Made by a program: the position numbers and the translations under genes. DNA of 30,714 bases from Gelidibacter sp038243395. Its GTDB lineage: Bacteria > Bacteroidota > Bacteroidia > Flavobacteriales > Flavobacteriaceae. The notes under the pieces are model-generated. The model searched no databases. It saw only the letters and a list, made by a program, of their open reading frames with translations, and had not been told where the DNA came from. Location: contig JBBSRC010000053.1 of the NCBI GenBank assembly GCA_038243395.1, positions 1 to 30,714 of the forward strand, written 5' to 3'. Below are positions 8,173-16,880 of the stretch, in pieces (position 1 is the first letter of the stretch; every line of letters begins with the position of its first letter).

Positions 8173-9072
8173 TTAACTGGTCATCTTAGTTTTTTTTCTA
8201 AAATTTATAATCACAACTGCAAGTAAAATAATTACAATTCCAATCCATTGCAGTCCACTGATATGCTCTCCTAAAACCCAATAGGCGCTGAAGACGGAAA
8301 CTGGAATTTCCAAAGCAGAGACGATGCTACCAAGACCCGTTCCTACTTGTGGAAAACCTTTATTAAATAAAATCGGCGGAATAATAGTTCCAAAGACACC
8401 CAAAAAAATTCCCCATTTTAAAAATAGAGGCCAGTTAAATTCTTCGAGAATCTGAAAATTCCAAAACACTATAATTGCTAATAGACCACCAATTACCAAG
8501 TATTTTGTTCTGATTAAATTTGTGAGCTCCAATGATATTCTACTAGTGGCATACATAACTCCTGTAAAACTCATAGCTGCCAAAAGACCAAAACCAATCC
8601 CTCTAAGATCGAGGGTAATATCCGTTTCCAAAACTTTTGCCGCCAAGACGGTTCCAATTATAGCAATGCCAGCGCCTATCACTTTCGTTTTATTTACCAA
8701 GTGCCGCGCGATAAAATATTCCAGAGCCACACCCATCCAAATGGTTTGCATCAGTAAAATAATGCCTACAGAAACTGGAACATATTGAATGGATAAATAG
8801 TACAAACTACTGGTAAGTCCCAAAAAAGTTCCAAATAAAACCAATTTTAACTTTGGGTATTTTGTTGAAGTTTCAGGGTTTTCAGGATTGGTTTCTTTGG
8901 AATTCAAAAATGAAATAATGCTTAAAAACACTGCACCAAATAAATACTGTGAAAAAGCCAATCCTGCAGTACCATGTCCTGCATTATTTGCAAACTTTAC
9001 AAATGTGGCCAAGATCCCATAACTACAGGCGCCAATGGCAATATATAAAACTCCTTTTAGATTTGAATCCAT
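8173..9072 (-). CDS. EamA/DMT family transporter
   Basis: A 299-residue membrane protein with about ten hydrophobic segments in two similar halves, the arrangement of the drug/metabolite transporter superfamily (two EamA repeats). Typical features are the N-terminal segment ending in SYGILATFVKFA, the first-repeat stretch YYLSIQYVPVSVGIILLMQ, and the last repeat with SIVSALEIPVSVFSAYWVLG followed by GEHISGLQWIGIVIILL. Members export small metabolites such as amino acids or nucleotides; the substrate here is unknown. The C-terminus RKKTKM is basic, consistent with a cytoplasmic end. It forms its own unit between the purL and SDR terminators. Confidence 0.9.
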   Translation of the reverse strand: MDSNLKGVLYIAIGACSYGILATFVKFANNAGHGTAGLAFSQYLFGAVFLSIISFLNSKETNPENPETSTKYPKLKLVLFGTFLGLTSSLYYLSIQYVPVSVGIILLMQTIWMGVALEYFIARHLVNKTKVIGAGIAIIGTVLAAKVLETDITLDLRGIGFGLLAAMSFTGVMYATSRISLELTNLIRTKYLVIGGLLAIIVFWNFQILEEFNWPLFLKWGIFLGVFGTIIPPILFNKGFPQVGTGLGSIVSALEIPVSVFSAYWVLGEHISGLQWIGIVIILLAVVIINFRKKTKMTS

Positions 9073-9227
9073 AAGTAACTGATGAATTTTGTTTTAAAAT
9101 AAATAGAATCCCTTATTTCCGAAAAGGTAATTTAAATATTAGTTCTAGTGCACATTCACTCTTTATGGCGAAATCATTCATATATCAAAATGAAATTAAA
9201 TGAAGAATAGCCTGTTTTTAGCTTATC

Positions 9228-9243
9228 CAAAAGAAATCTTTTG
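9228..9243. repeat. Short palindrome in the EamA-purL gap
   Basis: CAAAAGA and TCTTTTG flank a two-base centre, 156 bp upstream of the EamA start. A second, 7-bp inverted repeat (CTATACT at 9250-9256, AGTATAG at 9281-9287) lies next to it. Function is unknown; an operator is possible. Apart from these and the purL terminator I see no gene in 9073-9399. Confidence 0.35.
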
Positions 9244-9313
9244 AAATTCCTATACTCGCTTATATCTTCAAACTTCAAAAAGTATAGAATATATTTACAA
9301 TAATACCAAAACA

Positions 9314-9358
9314 AAAAATGGTAGAGCTCGGATCGAAACTCCCAACTCTGCCATTTTT
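9314..9358 (-). terminator. Rho-independent terminator of purL
   Basis: AAAAATGGTAGAG (9314-9326) pairs with CTCTGCCATTTTT (9346-9358) with a single G-T wobble; the loop is 19 bases. On the minus strand the arm ends in a run of six T. It begins 42 bases after the purL stop. Confidence 0.8.
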
Positions 9359-9399
9359 AATTATAAATTTAAAGATTTACTGCTTTTCTATACTACCGA

Positions 9400-12300
9400 C
9401 TACCTGTTCTGTTTTTGTCCTTCAATCCATTTTCTAGCATTAACAAAGGCTTCCAACCAAGGTGATACGTCGTCTTTTCTGCCTTCCGGATAGTGTGGCC
9501 AGTTCCATTGAAATGTTGAGCGCTCAATATGAGGCATGGTAACCAAATGCCTTCCCGTTTTATCGCTCATCATTGCGATATTGAAGTCAGATCCGTTTGG
9601 ATTTGCTGGGTAGGCTTCATAACCATATTTCCCCACGATATTATAATTGTCTTCTGATAATGGTAAAACGAATTTTCCTTCACCATGTGAAATCCAAACA
9701 CCTAAAGTGCTGCCCGCTAAACTTGACATCATAACGGAATTATTTTCCTGAATTTTCACCGAACTAAAGCCACTTTCGTGTTTTTTAGAATTGTTATAGG
9801 TCAATTTACCGTGACTTTCATGTTCTAGATTGACCAACCCAAGTTCCATCCAAAGTTGTGCGCCATTACAGATTCCCACCGAGAGGGTATCTTCTCTGTT
9901 AAAGAAATTTTCCAAAGCGATTTTGGCTTTCTCATTATACAAAAATGCACCCGCCCATCCTTTTGCAGAACCTAAAACATCTGAGTTAGAAAAACCACCC
10001 ACAGTGCCGATAAACTGAATATCTTCTAAAGTTTCACGACCCGAAATCAAATCGGTCATGTGAACGTCTTTTACATCAAATCCTGCGAGATACATAGCAT
10101 TTGCCATTTCGCGTTCCGAGTTGGAACCCTTTTCTCTTAAGATGGCTGCTTTTGGTCGCGTGGTTGGGAAATCTTCTAATTTTCCTGTGAAATGTTCCGG
10201 GAACTTATAGTGTAAAGCCTGATTCTTATAATTCTCAAAGCGATCTTTCGCCAATCCGTTTGCTGTTTGTTTTTGATCAAGCAGGTATGAGGTTTTGTAC
10301 CACATATCACGCAATTTCGAAACGGTCATCGTAAACACATCGCTTCCATTAATGATACTTACGAAATCGCCTTCAACCACATTTCCGATTTTGAAAAACT
10401 CCACCTTGGCGTCAGTAAGTACTTTTTCTGCGGAAGCGTCTTTGGCTTGAAACACAATACCTGCATTTTCAGCAAAAAGTAGTTTGAAGGAATCTTTTTC
10501 TCTTAATTCAGTAAGATCCAATTCAGCTCCTAGATTGTTATCGGCAAAACACATTTCTAGTAAGGTCGTGATCAATCCGCCAGAAGCCACATCGTGTCCT
10601 GCAACAATTTGATTATCCTTGATGAGTTTTTGAATGGTATTGAAAACCGTTTTAACGTAGGAAGCATCTTTTACAGTTGGTGCTTCGTTTCCGATTTTAT
10701 TAACAATCTGCGCCAATGAACTACCTCCTAACTTGTAATTATCTTGAGATATATTGATGTAGTAAATGTTGCCGGAATTTCTTTTCAACACAGGTTCCAC
10801 CACATTAGTAATGTCGTTACAGTTTCCAGCTGCCGAAATGATAACCGTCCCCGGAGAAATAACGTCTCCGTTTGGATATTTCTGTTTCATAGAAAGTGAA
10901 TCTTTCCCAGTAGGCACATTGATTCCCAAATCAATTGAGAATTCGGAGACAGCTTTTACGGCGGCATAAAGTCGGGCGTCTTCGCCTTCGTTTTTACACG
11001 GCCACATCCAGTTGGCTGAAAGTGAAACACTTTCAAGATCATCTTTAAGAGGCGCCCACATGATGTTGGTCAAGGCTTCAGTAATACCGTTTCTACTCCC
11101 TGCAACAGGGTCAATCAAACCGGCAATGGGCGAGTGGCCAATTGAAGTGGCAACCCCTTCTTTTCCTTTATAATCTAAAGCCATTACGGCCACATTATTA
11201 AGAGGTAGTTGCAAAGGACCAGCGCATTGTTGTTTGGCCACTTTGCCACCAACGCAACGGTCCACCTTATTAGTCAACCAATCTTTACAGGCTACCGCTT
11301 CCAATTGTAATAATTGATCTAAATAATCGTAAAACTTGTCTTTTTTATAAATAACAGGATCGTAGTTTCTGATGATCGTTTGATCCGTCATGATTGTTTT
11401 TGGAGAGCTTCCAAACATATCATCCATTCCCAAATCCATGGGTTTGTGTCCTGTGGTTTGAGATTCAAAAGTAAACCGATTATTTCCGGTTACGTCTCCA
11501 ACAGTGTACATTGGAGAACGTTCACGGTCGGCTATTTTTTGAAGAATTTCTAAATGTTTTTCGGCAATGACTAAGCCCATTCGCTCTTGGGATTCGTTAC
11601 CAATAATTTCTTTGGCAGACAATGTAGGATCGCCAACGGGCAGTTTATCCAAATCGATAAGTCCGCCACTTTCTTCAACCAATTCACTTAAACAATTTAG
11701 GTGGCCACCCGCACCATGATCATGAATTGAAACAATATGGTTTACTTCACTTTCAACCATCCCACGAATCGCGTTGGCCGCACGTTTTTGCATCTCAGGA
11801 TTGGAACGTTGTACCGCGTTTAGTTCAATTCCTGTGGAAAATTCGCCTGTGTCTGCTGATGAAACTGCTGCCCCACCCATTCCAATGCGGTAGTTTTCTC
11901 CTCCTAGGATGACCACTTTATCGCCAACTTCAGGAATGTCTTTTAGAGCTTGATCTGCTTTGCCATAACCAATACCGCCAGCTTGCATGATCACTTTATC
12001 ATAGCCTAATTTGCGGGCGTCCGCTGAACTTGAAGAAGCGTCTTGATGCTCGTCGTGTTCAAAAGTCAATACAGAACCACAAATTAAAGGTTGTCCAAAT
12101 TTATTGCCAAAATCTGAAGCACCATTGCTAGCTTTTATCAAAATATCCATTGGCGTTTGATACAACCACGGCCGTGCTTCCATTTTTTGCTCCCAAGGAC
12201 GATTTTCTTCCAATCGGGAATATGAGGTCATATAAACTGCAGTTCCTGCTAATGGCAATGAACCTTTCCCGCCGGCAAGTCGGTCTCTAATTTCTCCACC

Positions 12301-13095
12301 AGAACCTGTGGCAGCACCGTTAAAAGGCTCAACAGTGGTTGGAAAATTATGCGTTTCTGCTTTTAGTGAAATAACAGATTCATAATCTGTAGTTCGATAA
12401 AAATCAGGCTTATCGGCTGTTTTTGGCGCAAATTGTTCAACGGTTGGACCTTTTATAAAAGCAACGTTGTCTTTGTATGCAGAAACTATGGTGTTAGGGT
12501 TTTCACTTGAAGTGTCACGAATCATCTTGAATAATGATTTTTCTCTTTCTTCCCCATCAATCACGAAAGTACCATTGAAAATTTTATGACGACAATGCTC
12601 ACTGTTGACCTGAGAAAACCCGAAGACTTCAGAGTCGGTTAGATGACGGCCGATATTTTTGGAGATGCCTTCTAGATATTCAATTTCCTCGTCATTTAGT
12701 GCCAATCCTTCCTGTTGGTTATATGCCGATATATCTTCGATATGTTGAATGGCTTCTGGCTGAATGTGAATCGTGAATGAATCCTGATTGACACCGCGAT
12801 ATTTTTCAGAAATCATCGGATCGAAATCCATATAATCTTCAGAAACTGTTTGGAATTCTTCAATCCGGATGATATCGATAATTCCCATGTTTTGCGTTAT
12901 TTCAACAGCATTCGTACTCCATGGTGTAATCATGGCGGCACGTGGACCTACAAAAAAAGCATCGAGAGATGCTTGTTCTATTTTAGGTTGATTGCCAAAT
13001 AACCATTCCAATTTATTGATGGTCTCTGTTGTGAATTCTTTTGTGGCTTGAACAGCAAATACTTTACTGTTTTGGTTTCCGAAGAAATGAATCAT
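9400..13095 (-). CDS. purL: Phosphoribosylformylglycinamidine synthase (single-chain PurL)
   Basis: This 1231-residue enzyme catalyses the fourth step of de novo purine synthesis, converting FGAR, glutamine and ATP to FGAM. It is the long form in which synthetase and glutaminase domains are fused, whereas many bacteria use separate PurS, PurL and PurQ. The linker motif HLTDSEVFGFSQVNSEHCRH lies near 150-170, followed by ATP/AIR-synthase-type motifs such as SLKAETHNFPT and FNGAATGSGGEIRDR and a second synthetase half (GHDVASGGLITTLLEM). The C-terminal class I glutaminase carries C1076 in VGICNGAQLW and the H1189-x-E1191 pair in MPHIER, completing the triad. Full length compared with about 1295 for E. 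coli. It is a single-gene unit with a TAATTTTG promoter element 55 bases upstream; I see no purine riboswitch. Confidence 0.97.
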   Translation of the reverse strand: MIHFFGNQNSKVFAVQATKEFTTETINKLEWLFGNQPKIEQASLDAFFVGPRAAMITPWSTNAVEITQNMGIIDIIRIEEFQTVSEDYMDFDPMISEKYRGVNQDSFTIHIQPEAIQHIEDISAYNQQEGLALNDEEIEYLEGISKNIGRHLTDSEVFGFSQVNSEHCRHKIFNGTFVIDGEEREKSLFKMIRDTSSENPNTIVSAYKDNVAFIKGPTVEQFAPKTADKPDFYRTTDYESVISLKAETHNFPTTVEPFNGAATGSGGEIRDRLAGGKGSLPLAGTAVYMTSYSRLEENRPWEQKMEARPWLYQTPMDILIKASNGASDFGNKFGQPLICGSVLTFEHDEHQDASSSSADARKLGYDKVIMQAGGIGYGKADQALKDIPEVGDKVVILGGENYRIGMGGAAVSSADTGEFSTGIELNAVQRSNPEMQKRAANAIRGMVESEVNHIVSIHDHGAGGHLNCLSELVEESGGLIDLDKLPVGDPTLSAKEIIGNESQERMGLVIAEKHLEILQKIADRERSPMYTVGDVTGNNRFTFESQTTGHKPMDLGMDDMFGSSPKTIMTDQTIIRNYDPVIYKKDKFYDYLDQLLQLEAVACKDWLTNKVDRCVGGKVAKQQCAGPLQLPLNNVAVMALDYKGKEGVATSIGHSPIAGLIDPVAGSRNGITEALTNIMWAPLKDDLESVSLSANWMWPCKNEGEDARLYAAVKAVSEFSIDLGINVPTGKDSLSMKQKYPNGDVISPGTVIISAAGNCNDITNVVEPVLKRNSGNIYYINISQDNYKLGGSSLAQIVNKIGNEAPTVKDASYVKTVFNTIQKLIKDNQIVAGHDVASGGLITTLLEMCFADNNLGAELDLTELREKDSFKLLFAENAGIVFQAKDASAEKVLTDAKVEFFKIGNVVEGDFVSIINGSDVFTMTVSKLRDMWYKTSYLLDQKQTANGLAKDRFENYKNQALHYKFPEHFTGKLEDFPTTRPKAAILREKGSNSEREMANAMYLAGFDVKDVHMTDLISGRETLEDIQFIGTVGGFSNSDVLGSAKGWAGAFLYNEKAKIALENFFNREDTLSVGICNGAQLWMELGLVNLEHESHGKLTYNNSKKHESGFSSVKIQENNSVMMSSLAGSTLGVWISHGEGKFVLPLSEDNYNIVGKYGYEAYPANPNGSDFNIAMMSDKTGRHLVTMPHIERSTFQWNWPHYPEGRKDDVSPWLEAFVNARKWIEGQKQNR

Positions 13096-13149
13096 TATGT
13101 CGTAGTTTATGCCTGAACCTTTGCTCAGACAGTTCGTGTTTTAAAAGTG

Positions 13150-13157
13150 CAAAATTA
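13150..13157 (-). promoter_or_regulatory. Predicted -7 element of purL
   Basis: The minus strand reads TAATTTTG, an exact TAnnTTTG, 55 bases upstream of the purL ATG. The nearest TTTG upstream is 24 bases away, a long spacing, so the -33 element is uncertain. Confidence 0.45.
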
Positions 13158-13197
13158 GTCTTTTTAAAGGATATTTTTTCACAAACAATCATAAAAA

Positions 13198-13241
13198 AAA
13201 GCGACTGGCACTTCGATAAACTCAGTGGCCATAGTCGCTTT
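13198..13241 (-). terminator. Terminator of the RsmB-type gene with an internal palindromic repeat
   Basis: Outer arms AAAGCGACT (13198-13206) and AGTCGCTTT (13233-13241) are exact complements, and an inner helix GGCACT / AGTGGCC with one bulge extends the stem. On the minus strand the hairpin is followed by a run of eight T, making it a good terminator for the methyltransferase gene that ends at 13373. The core CACTTCGATAAACTCAGTG (13209-13227) resembles a dispersed intergenic palindrome often met in flavobacterial genomes. Confidence 0.75.
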
Positions 13242-13372
13242 AATTCTAAAATTAAGAATTTACGATCTGATCAATAATTTTAGGTAATCAAATCATGTTG
13301 TAATTTTAATATAAATAAATAAACTAATGAAGATGAATTGAAAACCATCCGATATTAAGCTTTATTAAAGCC

Positions 13373-14584
13373 TTATTTTTTCTGTAAACTTGCCATATAA
13401 AAACCATCAAACCCCGATTTGGAAGACAACACTTTTTCGTCTTTTAAAAAAGTAAAATCTTTGCCACTTTCCGAAGCTAAAAAGGCTTTAATTTGATCTT
13501 GGTTTTCAGAAGGTAAAATAGAACAAGTTGCGTACACCAACTGGCCCCCTGATTTAACCATTCTAGAGTATTGTTGTAAAATTTCCTGTTGGGTTATTTT
13601 TATTTTATCAATGAATTCAGGCTGTAACTTCCATTTGGCATCCGGATTTCTGCGAAGTACACCCAAACCTGAACAAGGAGCGTCGATCAAGACGCGATCG
13701 GCTTTATCATACAATTTCTTGATGACTTTTGTCGAATCGATAGGTCTTGTTTCTACGTTGAAAACACCGTTGCGTTTTGCTCTCCGTTTAAGCTCGTTGA
13801 GCTTGTTTTCATAGATGTCCATGGCAATTACTTGCCCTTTGTTTTCCATTAAGGTTGCAATATGTAATGCCTTTCCACCTGCACCTGCGCAAGCATCAAC
13901 CACGCGCATGCCTGGTTCAACATTTAAAAATTTGGCCACCAATTGTGACGACGCATCCTGCACTTCAAAATGACCGTCTTTAAAAGCTTCGGTTTGAAAT
14001 ACATTGGCGCGCTCTTTTAATTTTAAGGCGTCAGGATAGTTTGCTATAAATTCAGTTTCAATATCCAAGTCGAACAACACCGCTTGTAAAGCTTCCTTGG
14101 TTGTTTTTAAGGTATTGACTCTTAAGATAACGTCGGCTTGTTCATTTAGAGCAGAAATTTCTTTGGTCCAAATTTCTTTTCCTAATTCTTTCTCGCCTAA
14201 TTCGTCCATCCAATCTGGAATAGACTCCTTAAATTTCCTAATTTTAGAAAGTTCATCAAATTTACCTTTGATTTTTCGAGTTGGCGTGCTTTCAAAATAA
14301 GACCAATCCGGAAGTTTGATGCCTTTTAAAGTTGCCCAAACCGCGAACATTCTCCAAATATTATCTCTATCAAAAGGTTCTTTAACTTCAGCAATTTCAG
14401 CATAAAGACGTTTCCATCTTACAATATCATACGTGGTTTCCGCAACAAAGCCACGATCTCTAGCGCCCCAACGTTTGTCGCGTTTTAGAAGTTGTTGAAT
14501 GACTTTGTCTGCATATTGACCTTCATTAAAAATGAGCATTAATCCATCAATAACTGCAAAACATAGATTTCTGTGTAATCTCAT
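13373..14584 (-). CDS. RsmB/NOP family SAM-dependent RNA (cytosine-5) methyltransferase
   Basis: A 403-residue enzyme expected to methylate a cytosine at C5 in rRNA. An N-terminal helical part of about 120 residues (RNA-binding, NusB-like position in RsmB) precedes the Rossmann methyltransferase domain. Its SAM-binding motif DACAGAGGKALHIA is near 229-242. Motif IV, DAPCSGLGVLRRNPDAKW, near 299-316, contains the release cysteine of the PC pair. Motif VI, YATCSILPSENQDQI, near 350-364, contains the catalytic TC cysteine. Both cysteines that define the m5C family are present. The target base, possibly C967 of 16S rRNA as for E. coli RsmB, is inferred from family only. It is a monocistronic unit, with a TAGCTTTG element at 14653-14660 and a terminator downstream. 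Confidence 0.92.
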   Translation of the reverse strand: MRLHRNLCFAVIDGLMLIFNEGQYADKVIQQLLKRDKRWGARDRGFVAETTYDIVRWKRLYAEIAEVKEPFDRDNIWRMFAVWATLKGIKLPDWSYFESTPTRKIKGKFDELSKIRKFKESIPDWMDELGEKELGKEIWTKEISALNEQADVILRVNTLKTTKEALQAVLFDLDIETEFIANYPDALKLKERANVFQTEAFKDGHFEVQDASSQLVAKFLNVEPGMRVVDACAGAGGKALHIATLMENKGQVIAMDIYENKLNELKRRAKRNGVFNVETRPIDSTKVIKKLYDKADRVLIDAPCSGLGVLRRNPDAKWKLQPEFIDKIKITQQEILQQYSRMVKSGGQLVYATCSILPSENQDQIKAFLASESGKDFTFLKDEKVLSSKSGFDGFYMASLQKK

Positions 14585-14652
14585 TTTTTAAGTTTTAAGT
14601 TGTTTGTCGTTGTGTTGTTCGACGGTAAATTTTATAATAAAAATTGCGACTG

Positions 14653-14660
14653 CAAAGCTA
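14653..14660 (-). promoter_or_regulatory. Predicted -7 element of the RsmB-type gene
   Basis: The minus strand reads TAGCTTTG, an exact TAnnTTTG, 69 bases upstream of the ATG at 14584. No convincing -33 TTTG is seen. Confidence 0.4.
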
Positions 14661-14735
14661 CGTTAAAATGGCACGAATGCGAGACTATTTTCTTTTTTTT
14701 AAAGGTAAATCAAGTATCTTCCCCAAAAAAATGAG

Positions 14736-15809
14736 ATGATGAAAATTTTGACCTATCTATTGATGCTTACCGCAGTTCTGTCTTGTAAAAGTAAAGAAGA
14801 AAATGTTAAAAATGAAATCACCTCCGTTGAGATTGAAGAGATCTACACCGATAGCGCGTTAAGCATTCGAGCGATTGACGTGGCCTCCGACAAGAGTATT
14901 GCATTTGCCGCAAATGACGGCGTATTTGGATTGTACAATCCACAAACTGAGCAGTGGATCACGGCAATACAAGATTACGACACTTTAAATTTGCAGTTTC
15001 GGGCTGTGGCCAGAACTGCAAATGACTTTTTTATGCTCAGTGTAGAAAATCCTGCATTATTATTTAAAACAGGAGAAAATGGCGTTATGGAAGTTGTTTA
15101 TAAAGAAGAAAATGAGAAGGTATTTTATAATGCGTTGCGATTTTGGAATTCCGAAGAAGGTATTGCTATTGGTGATCCAACTGAGGATTGTATGAGCATC
15201 ATTATTACAAGGGATGGCGGTCAAACATGGAATAAATTGTCTTGTGACAGTCTACCAAAAATTATGGAAGGTGAAGCAGCTTTTGCTGCGAGTAACTCCA
15301 ATATCGCCATTGTAGGAAATAAAGTATGGATCGCTACTGGTGGAAAAACGAGTCGGATTCTATTTTCTGATGATAAAGGCAAATCGTGGCAAATCTTTAA
15401 TACCCCGATGATTAATGGAGAGGCCACTACAGGCATTTATTCCATTGATTTTTATGATGAAAATAATGGATTTGCAATTGGGGGCGATTATACAAAACCT
15501 GACGATACGAAGGCTAATAAGATGCGGACTTCAGATGGCGGTAAAACTTGGCAATTGGTAGGAGATGGCACAGAGCCCGGCTATAGAAGTTGTGTGCAAT
15601 ATGTTCCAAATAGCAACGGAAAGGAACTTGTGGCCGTGGGAGAAAAAGGAATAGACTACACCTCTGACTCAGGCAATACCTGGAAGCATTTGAGCGACGA
15701 AGGATTTCATACGATCCGTTTTTTGAACGATAGTATTGCTTATGCAGCAGGGCAGGGGAGAATAGGGAAATTGAAATTTCCAGTACATGAACAATTAGAA
15801 ACTAATTAA
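14736..15809 (+). CDS. Lipoprotein with BNR/YCF48-like beta-propeller repeats
   Basis: The 357-residue product starts with a lipoprotein signal (LLMLTAVLSC, lipobox cysteine at 17), so it is exported and lipid-anchored. The rest shows repeated Asp-box motifs of beta-propellers: TRDGGQTWN, SDDKGKSWQ, TSDGGKTWQ and TSDSGNTWK, each following a strand and spaced through the chain. This is the pattern of BNR-repeat and YCF48-like proteins, which Bacteroidota databases often label as oxidoreductase or glycosyl hydrolase without evidence. Catalytic residues of sialidases are not recognisable, so I would not assign an enzymatic function; a ligand-binding or scaffold role is as likely. Two ATG codons in tandem (14736 and 14739) could serve as start. 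It converges on the ECF operon and shares its terminator. Confidence 0.85.
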   Translation: MMKILTYLLMLTAVLSCKSKEENVKNEITSVEIEEIYTDSALSIRAIDVASDKSIAFAANDGVFGLYNPQTEQWITAIQDYDTLNLQFRAVARTANDFFMLSVENPALLFKTGENGVMEVVYKEENEKVFYNALRFWNSEEGIAIGDPTEDCMSIIITRDGGQTWNKLSCDSLPKIMEGEAAFAASNSNIAIVGNKVWIATGGKTSRILFSDDKGKSWQIFNTPMINGEATTGIYSIDFYDENNGFAIGGDYTKPDDTKANKMRTSDGGKTWQLVGDGTEPGYRSCVQYVPNSNGKELVAVGEKGIDYTSDSGNTWKHLSDEGFHTIRFLNDSIAYAAGQGRIGKLKFPVHEQLETN

Positions 15810-15828
15810 TAAGGATAGCCAAAAATAG

Positions 15829-15869
15829 AAATCCCAAATTCCAATAAAGATTGTTGGAATTCGGGATTT
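15829..15869. terminator. Bidirectional terminator between the BNR lipoprotein and the ECF operon
   Basis: Two 16-base arms (15829-15844 and 15854-15869) pair with one A-C mismatch around a 9-base loop; the arms carry AAATCCC and GGGATTT at the ends, with TTTTT following on the plus strand. It lies between the two convergent stop codons. Confidence 0.8.
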
Positions 15870-15888
15870 TTCATTTTAAGAATTGACC

Positions 15889-16338
15889 TTAAGGTCGCTT
15901 GTGTTCCTCGCCATGCCGTTTTTTATATTCATGAAGCATCTTTCTGTTAAACTCATCTTCAGCCGTTTTCAACCTAAGGATTTTTTTTGCCGGTAATATT
16001 TTTTGTTTTAAAAGGTTTTCTATAAAGTTGATGCGCAAATTTTCTCGATCTCTTTCAAATTTAATAAGATCCATCAACATCACTTTGGCTTGTGCCTCGG
16101 TACCATCGTCTGAAATTTGCTTTCGTTTTTCATAGCCCAATTTTCGTTGGACAACTTTTTCAGTTTCATAAGTGTTGTATATCGGCCAAAACTTTTGGGC
16201 TTCTGTTTCAGTCAAGGCCAAACGTTCGGTAATAAAAGCAACTTTAAGTGACTTTATTTTCTCTCGCTTATCTGAACTTTGCGAGAAGCTTGACCAAGAG
16301 GTAAAAATCACAAATAAAATGAGGATTACTTTTTTCAT
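15889..16338 (-). CDS. Secreted Spy/CpxP-like helical protein in ECF sigma operon
   Basis: A 149-residue protein with a cleavable signal peptide (VILILFVIFTSWSSFSQ, about residues 4-20) and an almost entirely helical, highly charged mature part. The segment ITERLALTETEAQKFWPIYNTYE resembles the LTxxQ-type helices of Spy/CpxP periplasmic chaperones, and Bacteroidota homologues are often labelled sensor of ECF-type sigma factor. A role as envelope-stress sensor or as chaperone produced in response is inferred from this similarity and from position as the third gene of the sigma factor module. Its ATG overlaps the stop codon of the preceding gene in the sequence ATGA, a classical coupling arrangement. 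Confidence 0.8.
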   Translation of the reverse strand: MKKVILILFVIFTSWSSFSQSSDKREKIKSLKVAFITERLALTETEAQKFWPIYNTYETEKVVQRKLGYEKRKQISDDGTEAQAKVMLMDLIKFERDRENLRINFIENLLKQKILPAKKILRLKTAEDEFNRKMLHEYKKRHGEEHKRP

Positions 16339-16847
16339 TTTTCATTTATTAAATCTTCGATAGAAGTATTATTAAGAAGGTAATTCTCTAAAGACTCTTC
16401 TGTGATTGAGGAGGACACAAAATCATCCAACAACAGATCGTCCTCATTTAAAAGAGAAGCTATATCGTAAATATTAAGGTTTTCATTATTTAAATAATCT
16501 TCTATGGAAGCTGTTTCAATTTGATTTATGGATAGAATGTTATTTGAATTTATATAAACAGTCAGCATTAAAACTAAGGCAGCGGCAATACCTGAAATAT
16601 AAGCTGCGTTTCGCCAAGACATTAAATTTATAACTTTTAGAGAATCATCATTTTTAAGACGTGTTTGTATTTTGTCATTAAATTCTTCAAAATAGTTATC
16701 AGGAACTTTATAGCCAGGAATTGAAATTGACGCCATCTCCTTTTGAACGTCCAGCTTTTTAAACAAGCGCTCATCGAAAGCGTCAAAATATCCATCAGGT
16801 GTTTTCATCCCTGATTCCTTAATATTATGTAAGTGACTTTTTCTCAT
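16335..16847 (-). CDS. Putative anti-sigma factor-like single-pass membrane protein
   Basis: A 170-residue protein not recognised by a named domain. A cytoplasmic-side N-terminal part of about 75 residues is followed by one hydrophobic segment, AAYISGIAAALVLMLTVYI (81-99), and then an acidic C-terminal part that would be periplasmic. The N-terminus contains two copies of a motif: MKTPDGYFDAFDERLFKKL at 14-32 and YKVPDNYFEEFNDKIQTRL at 46-64. The C-terminal part has three related segments, SIEDYLNN, SLENYLLNN and SIEDLINE. Its place between an ECF sigma gene and a Spy-like gene and its topology suggest a membrane anti-sigma factor that holds the sigma factor and is relieved by an envelope signal. 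There is no zinc-binding HxxxCxxC motif of the classical ZAS type. Confidence 0.7.
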   Translation of the reverse strand: MRKSHLHNIKESGMKTPDGYFDAFDERLFKKLDVQKEMASISIPGYKVPDNYFEEFNDKIQTRLKNDDSLKVINLMSWRNAAYISGIAAALVLMLTVYINSNNILSINQIETASIEDYLNNENLNIYDIASLLNEDDLLLDDFVSSSITEESLENYLLNNTSIEDLINEK

Positions 16848-16880
16848 GCTATTACTAGGACTTTATAATTCGTAAAAGGT

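Noticed and set aside
9314..9358. The minus strand reads GGCAGAG...TTTCGATCC...CTCTACCA, which looks like the two ends of a tRNA with a T-loop and CCA.
   Set aside because: Only about 45 bases long with no anticodon arm; the two ends pair with each other directly as a terminator stem flanked by A and T runs right after purL.
13096..13372. Possible purine riboswitch or PurR-type control region upstream of purL.
   Set aside because: I find no three-way-junction purine riboswitch core or PurR box; the structured element there is the terminator of the preceding methyltransferase gene.
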